DNA from: an uncultured Lachnospiraceae bacterium
GTDB taxonomy: Bacteria; Bacillota; Clostridia; Lachnospirales; Lachnospiraceae
NCBI GenBank assembly: GCA_910587295.1
Contig: CAJULP010000034.1
Coordinates: 1-8,862 of the forward strand
DNA length: 8,862 bases
Direction: 5' to 3'
Shown here: one piece after another, positions 6,586 through 8,862 of the stretch
Layout of the letters: every line of letters starts with the position of its first letter
How positions within the stretch are numbered: position 1 is the stretch's first letter
Notes under the pieces: generated by a model
The model's input: only the letters and a program-made list of their open reading frames with translations
The model's database searches: none
Told to the model about the DNA's origin: nothing
Position numbers and translations under genes: made by a program

Positions 6586-7548
6586 ATGGGAACAAAGATT
6601 ATAGGAACGGGAAGTGCGCTTCCTGGTTTGACAATTCATAACACAAAACTTGAAGAGATCATGGATACCTCGGATGAGTGGATCAGGAGCCGCACGGGGA
6701 TTGAAGAAAGACATATTGCGGTAGAGGAGACTACCACATTCCTTGCCGTTACGGCAGCAAGGAAGGCCATGGAAAATGCCGGGGTTTCGGGGGAAGAGAT
6801 TGACCTGATCATTGTGGGAACGGTGTCGGGGGATATGTGTTTCCCTTCCACGGCATGTCAGATCCAGGAGGCAGTTTCGGCAGTCCATGCCACAGCCTTT
6901 GACATCAATGCTGCCTGCGCCGGGTTCCTTTTCGGGCTTTCCATTGTGGATGCTTATTTTTATGCAGGCAGGGCAAAGACGGCGTTGATCATAGGGGCGG
7001 AAGTGTTATCTAAGATGATGGACTGGGCAGACCGCAGTACCTGTGTCCTTTTTGGAGACGGTGCAGGAGCAGCGGTAGTAAGGAAGGAGGAAGGCGGCAT
7101 TCTATCTATAGTGCAAGGTTCTGACGGAGGCAGGGGCATGGCTCTTACCTGCCATAACAGGCCTGTGAACAATCCTTTTGTACGGGCTGACAATACATTG
7201 GATTATACGAAAATGGATGGGCAGGCAGTGTTTCGGTTTGCGGTAAAGACCGTGCCGGAGGCAATCCGGCAGGCGCTTGCAAAAGCAGGGTGTGAGGCGG
7301 ATGAGATCAAATATTTTATTCTTCATCAGGCAAACATAAGGATCATAGAAGCAGTGGCGAAAAAACTGGGGCAGCCTGATGAAAAGTTTCCCACAAATCT
7401 TCAAAAATGTGGTAATATATCAGCAGCCAGTGTGCCGATTTTGCTTGACCATGTCAATCGAGCGGGCATGTTGGAAAAAGGGGATAAGATAGTGGCTGCC
7501 GGGTTTGGCGCCGGGCTGACCTGGGGAGCGGCGGTCATCGTGTGGTAG
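6586..7548 (+). CDS. fabH: 3-oxoacyl-ACP synthase III FabH
   Basis: FabH starts fatty acid synthesis by condensing acetyl-CoA or another short acyl-CoA with malonyl-ACP. The 320-residue protein has the KAS III triad: Cys111 in INAACAGFLFGL, His247 in ILHQANIRII and Asn277 in CGNISAASVP. N-terminal motifs include DTSDEWIRSRTGIEERH, and the chain ends GFGAGLTWGAAVIVW, both typical. AGAGAGG (6574-6580) is five bases before the ATG. Here fabH follows accDA, near the end of the operon; in streptococci it sits near the start, next to fabT. The pairing of fabH with the fabT-like gene is kept but moved to the 3' end. Straight- versus branched-chain primer preference cannot be judged from the motifs. 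Confidence 0.96.
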   Translation: MGTKIIGTGSALPGLTIHNTKLEEIMDTSDEWIRSRTGIEERHIAVEETTTFLAVTAARKAMENAGVSGEEIDLIIVGTVSGDMCFPSTACQIQEAVSAVHATAFDINAACAGFLFGLSIVDAYFYAGRAKTALIIGAEVLSKMMDWADRSTCVLFGDGAGAAVVRKEEGGILSIVQGSDGGRGMALTCHNRPVNNPFVRADNTLDYTKMDGQAVFRFAVKTVPEAIRQALAKAGCEADEIKYFILHQANIRIIEAVAKKLGQPDEKFPTNLQKCGNISAASVPILLDHVNRAGMLEKGDKIVAAGFGAGLTWGAAVIVW

Positions 7549-7572
7549 AAAGTTACAGGAAATGGAGAATAT

Positions 7573-8016
7573 ATGGAAGCAGAAAGGACACTGAACACTT
7601 TACTTGTGACCTTGTTCAGGGAGATTATGAATATTGAGCAGGATGCTCTGATCAGCGGAGAGTTTGCGGATATTACCGTAAATGACATGCATGTGATCGA
7701 GGCGATTGATCTGGTGGAGCCGCGGCCGAGTTCCGTGATTGCAAAGCGGCTTGCCGTAACCATGGGAACCTTGACGAAATCCATAGACCGCCTGACCAGG
7801 ACGGGGTATGTCCTTAGGATGAGAAGCGAGGAGGATAAGCGGCTGGTGCTGCTTTCCCTGACGGAGAGGGGAAAACGGGCTTACGGGCATCACCAGAAAT
7901 TTCATGAAGATATGATCCGGTCGGCCATGGGGCAGTTTAACCAGCAGGAAGCGGATATCCTGATCCATTCTTTGAAAGGGCTGGTGGATTATTTTAACAG
8001 CCGGAAAAAGAAATAG
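7573..8016 (+). CDS. fabT: MarR-family repressor of fatty acid synthesis, FabT-like
   Basis: The 147-residue protein is a MarR-type winged-helix regulator. A dimerisation helix at the N-terminus contains NIEQDAL; FADITVNDMHVIEAI (31-45) is close to the matching part of pneumococcal FabT as I recall it. The recognition helix falls near residues 63-75 (VTMGTLTKSIDRL), and the wing carries the MarR signature with Asp88 and Arg90 (EEDKRLVLLSLTERG). Known FabT proteins bind TTTGATTATCAAA-like palindromes and are made tighter binders by long-chain acyl-ACP; four such palindromes precede fabK. I infer that this protein represses the operon and, as the eighth gene in it, its own synthesis. TGGAG (7563-7567) is five bases before the start. 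It lies 24 bases after fabH. Another MarR function is possible but unlikely given the palindromes and context. Confidence 0.88.
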   Translation: MEAERTLNTLLVTLFREIMNIEQDALISGEFADITVNDMHVIEAIDLVEPRPSSVIAKRLAVTMGTLTKSIDRLTRTGYVLRMRSEEDKRLVLLSLTERGKRAYGHHQKFHEDMIRSAMGQFNQQEADILIHSLKGLVDYFNSRKKK

Positions 8017-8035
8017 GTGCGGGGGATATGCAGAA

Positions 8036-8317
8036 ATGATAGACAAAGATAATTTTCATGTTTTCAATTATATAAAAAAAGAAGAATACACTGCCAGCAT
8101 GTCCGGTATGAGATATATGCTCCGCAAAAAAGAGACGGAAGACGGCACGGTTCTTGAGGTTGTGATCTGGCCGGAGCCTTATTGCTACGCTAAGACGGAA
8201 GAGGCAAAAAAGCAGCGGATGGATTTTACTTTTTCCCAGGAGGGGGTTATGGAAGCGGCAGATTGGTTAAATGAACAGTATGAGGTGCAAAAGGCTTTGT
8301 GGGAAATTTCATTTTAA
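8036..8317 (+). CDS. Small protein of unknown function
   Basis: I do not recognise a named family. The 93-residue product is soluble-looking, with no signal peptide or membrane segment, and mixes beta and alpha patterns. Recognisable stretches are FHVFNYIKKEEYTASMSGMRYML (split: FHVFNY then GMRYML), VVIWPEPYCYAKT near the middle, and FTFSQEGVMEAADWLNEQY near the C-terminus. I have an unverified impression that small proteins with a WPEP-like middle and a DWLN-type helix recur in Lachnospiraceae. GGGGGA (8021-8026) provides a ribosome binding site nine bases before the ATG. It starts 19 bases after the fabT-like gene with no terminator between, so it is probably co-transcribed. Codon and base use match the operon. 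No function is proposed. Confidence 0.8.
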   Translation: MIDKDNFHVFNYIKKEEYTASMSGMRYMLRKKETEDGTVLEVVIWPEPYCYAKTEEAKKQRMDFTFSQEGVMEAADWLNEQYEVQKALWEISF

Positions 8318-8319
8318 TG

Positions 8320-8349
8320 TTGAAAAAAGTCGGTGCTTTGAATTATAAT
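8320..8349 (+). promoter_or_regulatory. Likely promoter for the last small gene
   Basis: TTGAAA (8320-8325) and a perfect TATAAT (8344-8349) are separated by 18 bp, in a short AT-rich gap after the previous stop codon. Transcription would start near 8356, about 40 bases before the ATG at 8395. A second, weaker pair, TTGAAT (8338-8343) and TACAAT (8362-8367), also 18 bp apart, overlaps it. No terminator precedes the promoter, so read-through from the fab operon remains possible. Confidence 0.6.
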
Positions 8350-8381
8350 AAAAGCAGTTGATACAATTATATATGAGGTAT

Positions 8382-8386
8382 GGGAG
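8382..8386 (+). promoter_or_regulatory. Ribosome binding site choosing the ATG at 8395
   Basis: GGGAG lies eight bases before the ATG at 8395. The alternative in-frame ATG at 8380 has only a GAGG ending one base upstream, too close to work, so the shorter 93-residue product is preferred. Confidence 0.6.
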
Positions 8387-8394
8387 ATAGGGAA

Positions 8395-8676
8395 ATGGCA
8401 TCATTAGCTTTTGACGATCAAGTCTATAATCGCGAAGTTTCCTTTTGCAAGGTGTACAGCAAGGAGGATAAGGAAAAGCTTGAGAAGCTTTTTTTAAAAA
8501 ACCGGATTTCATATTTTATCGAATGGCAGGAACGGTCTTTCTTTGCGAGGATGTTTGGCACGGACAAGCAAAAAAATGTATTCACTATCCGGATTAATGA
8601 GGCGGATGTGGACAAGGCAACGGAGCTGGTGCAAGGGATAGAATCAGTGAAAGTAAAGAGGGCGAAGGAAGAATAA
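8395..8676 (+). CDS. Small protein of unknown function, possibly DUF2007-like
   Basis: The 93-residue product is rich in charged residues and has no signal peptide or membrane helix. Its pattern reads as strand-helix-strand (SFCKVYSKEDKEKLEKLF then ISYFIEWQE, residues 16-46) followed by a second strand-helix (VFTIRINEADVDKATELV, 62-79). That layout, with a final strand followed by a helix opening with an N-E-x-D-type turn, recalls DUF2007, the putative signal-transducing ferredoxin-like family, but the match is weak and from memory. It has its own likely promoter and is followed by a strong terminator, so it may be expressed independently of the fab genes. A link to lipid metabolism is suggested only by position. 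The ATG at 8395 is preferred over 8380 because of ribosome binding site spacing. Confidence 0.75.
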   Translation: MASLAFDDQVYNREVSFCKVYSKEDKEKLEKLFLKNRISYFIEWQERSFFARMFGTDKQKNVFTIRINEADVDKATELVQGIESVKVKRAKEE

Positions 8677-8694
8677 AGCAAGATGGGAATCTGA

Positions 8695-8721
8695 TCCCGG
8701 GCTGTCGGCCCGGGGTTTTTT
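8695..8721 (+). terminator. Rho-independent terminator closing the operon
   Basis: CCCGGGC (8696-8702) pairs with GCCCGGG (8708-8714) around a five-base loop, followed by six Ts (8716-8721). The GC-rich seven-pair stem with a T-run is a textbook terminator on the + strand, 19 bases after the last stop codon. An outer AAAGCA/TGCTTT pairing may extend it. Confidence 0.92.
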
Positions 8722-8753
8722 GCTTTATAGGAAATTCCGAGTTTTGGAAACAC

Positions 8754-8799
8754 AAAAAAGAACAGGAGTTTACCGAACATATGTTAGATAAACTCCTGT
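8754..8799 (-). terminator. Rho-independent terminator of a convergent gene
   Basis: ACAGGAGTTTA (8762-8772) pairs perfectly with TAAACTCCTGT (8789-8799), and the loop holds a further AACAT/ATGTT palindrome (8776-8785). Read on the minus strand, the hairpin is followed by TC and six Ts (8759-8754), so it terminates leftward transcription. On the + strand no T-run follows. It implies a minus-strand gene entering from the right edge. Confidence 0.75.
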
Positions 8800-8826
8800 C
8801 TGGGAACAACGATAAGACGACACGGT

Positions 8827-8862
8827 TTAGAAGATATAAAAACCTTCCACTCCAGCCTCATC
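8827..8862 (-). CDS. Possible C-terminal end of a convergent gene (partial)
   Basis: On the minus strand the last bases of the window read DEAGVEGFYIF followed by TAA (8829-8827). The stop lies about 28 bases before the minus-strand terminator hairpin, the usual spacing for a gene end. Only 11 residues are visible, so no family can be named, and the reading frame itself is supported only by the terminator. Other minus-strand frames cannot be excluded. Confidence 0.35.
   Translation of the reverse strand, partial: DEAGVEGFYIF

Noticed and set aside
6541..6603. Short 20-codon frame between accDA and fabH, starting at the ATG at 6542
   Set aside because: It overlaps the fabH ribosome binding site and start in another frame and has no ribosome binding site or family features.
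1..8862. tRNA, rRNA, CRISPR array, insertion sequence or prophage genes
   Set aside because: I looked for cloverleaf-like arms, regularly spaced direct repeats beyond the operator array, and transposase or integrase motifs, and saw none.

Overview
This window holds a type II fatty acid synthesis (FAS II) operon, all on the + strand. The organism is most likely a low-to-mid GC Firmicute, probably a clostridial bacterium of the Lachnospiraceae kind. I infer this from the FabK-type enoyl reductase, the FabT-like MarR repressor, the streptococcus-like gene order (fabK-fabD-fabG-fabF-fabZ-acc), the strong GGAGG-type ribosome binding sites and the protein style. I could not run a database search, so the family-level placement is a guess.

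Layout. Positions 1-305 are AT-rich and non-coding as far as I can tell; a long imperfect hairpin ending in a T-run (about 31-115) is probably the terminator of an upstream gene. A near-consensus sigma-A promoter (TTGACA 306-311, 17-bp spacer, TATACT 329-334) starts the operon. Between it and fabK lie four copies of a TTTGATnATCAAA palindrome, two perfect and two degenerate, spaced exactly 16 bp apart (350-410); these look like an array of FabT operators. Then come fabK (422-1351), fabD (1355-2281), fabG (2274-3014), fabF (3049-4287), fabZ (4313-4744), a fused accD-accA gene (4807-6531), fabH (6586-7548) and the fabT-like regulator (7573-8016). A small conserved-looking protein of unknown function follows (8036-8317). 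A second small protein (8395-8676) has its own likely promoter. A strong rho-independent terminator at 8695-8721 closes the + strand unit. The last bases hold a terminator facing the other way and what may be the C-terminal end of a convergent minus-strand gene.

How the genes work together. AccDA transfers CO2 from carboxybiotin to acetyl-CoA to make malonyl-CoA; FabD moves malonyl to ACP; FabH condenses acetyl-CoA (or another short acyl-CoA) with malonyl-ACP to start chains; FabG, FabZ and FabK reduce, dehydrate and reduce again; FabF elongates. The FabT-like protein probably senses long-chain acyl-ACP and represses the whole operon, including its own gene, from the operator array. Three partners usually encoded in such operons are absent here: acyl carrier protein (acpP), biotin carboxyl carrier protein (accB) and biotin carboxylase (accC). 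No gene for introducing the double bond of unsaturated fatty acids (fabM, fabN, fabA) is present either.

This is mostly core metabolism and I see no wholly new system. The points most worth a second look are the four-site, 16-bp-phased operator array inside the transcribed leader, the accDA fusion combined with loss of accB and accC from their usual slots, the regulator at the distal end of the operon, and the two small unknown proteins behind it.
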